Source: VXYL01 sp964348085
GTDB taxonomy: Bacteria; Pseudomonadota; Gammaproteobacteria; Pseudomonadales; Azotimanducaceae
Length of the DNA: 64,000 nt
Assembly (NCBI GenBank): GCA_964348085.1
Contig: CAYGBI010000002.1
Span: 42,571 to 106,570 of the forward strand
Direction of reading: 5' to 3'
Part shown: one piece after another, positions 63,924 through 64,000 of the stretch
How the letters are laid out: the number at the start of each line of letters is the position of its first letter
How positions within the stretch are numbered: the stretch's first letter is position 1
Translations under genes and position numbers: made by a program
The notes under the pieces: generated by a model
What the model was told of the DNA's origin: nothing
Seen by the model: only the letters and a program-made list of their open reading frames with translations
Database searches by the model: none

Positions 63924-64000
63924 TCATGGCCAGAGGTCGCCCAAACCGAACGTGATCGCATCGAACGGGCGGATGCTCACCGGCTCGTCGTCCTGCGCGC
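63924..64000 (-). CDS. Uma2 family protein, C-terminal end only (cut by window edge)
   Basis: The last 24 codons before TGA at 63926-63924 read QDDEPVSIRPFDAITFGLGD and LWP. This closely matches the C-terminus of the Uma2 gene at 53759 (KDDEAVSIRPFDAITFSLGD, LWP). The rest lies outside the window. Short but specific. Confidence 0.75.
   Translation of the reverse strand, partial: AQDDEPVSIRPFDAITFGLGDLWP

Overview
This 64 kb window is high-GC bacterial DNA, most likely from an uncultured gammaproteobacterium. The best lineage evidence is the block of a class A penicillin-binding protein divergent from pilMNOPQ-aroK-aroB, the arrangement known from Pseudomonas and relatives. A TonB-dependent receptor, DsbB and slipin/NfeD genes fit a Gram-negative cell. 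No rRNA, tRNA, CRISPR array, prophage or complete insertion sequence was seen. Genes run on both strands in short operons.

Layout. 1-5.3 kb (minus): a type I restriction-modification locus, hsdM - HI0074-like gene - broken nucleotidyltransferase - hsdS - hsdR (cut by the window edge). 5.5-11.6 kb: glyoxalase I, TonB receptor, a dihydroxyacetophenone-dioxygenase-like cupin, an unrecognised protein and a Fic protein. 11.7-17.3 kb: a GPH-type sugar symporter, a PhoPQ-related (PqaA-like) secreted protein, a formylglycine-generating enzyme (FGE) and its Cys-type sulfatase. 17.4-22.1 kb: yacG, then a mevalonate operon (diphosphomevalonate decarboxylase, phosphomevalonate kinase, and HMG-CoA reductase fused to mevalonate kinase), covering HMG-CoA to isopentenyl diphosphate. 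22.2-31.3 kb: a crotonase, an orphan C5-cytosine methyltransferase, ManC/AlgA, an ECF sigma/anti-sigma/double-PDZ operon, DsbB and PBP1A. 31.4-37.2 kb: pilMNOPQ-aroKB. 37.2-51.1 kb: metallophosphoesterase, GlcNAc salvage pair (GH20 hexosaminidase and N-acetylhexosamine kinase-like), RibH, GNAT, an LplT-PlsC fusion, rhomboid, PhyH oxygenase, luciferase-like monooxygenase, slipin-NfeD and cysteine synthase.

From about 51-53.7 kb the character changes. Base composition becomes visibly more GC-rich and Leu codons move from frequent TTG to CTC/CTG. This part holds a frameshifted membrane protein, two Uma2-family genes flanking the rest, phosphatidylserine decarboxylase, and a cox-type molybdenum hydroxylase cluster (coxG-S-L-M, then moxR/coxD and coxE) with a second crotonase. 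About 650 bp between coxM and moxR hold 43-bp tandem repeats, a probable 124-bp MITE with an 8-bp target duplication, and a hairpin-forming repeat. This may be a transferred island or a chimeric contig join; the sequence alone cannot decide.

Most noteworthy: the HMG-CoA reductase/mevalonate kinase fusion, the decayed nucleotidyltransferase beside an intact HI0074 partner inside the type I locus, the matched FGE-sulfatase pair, the MITE, and the compositional break.
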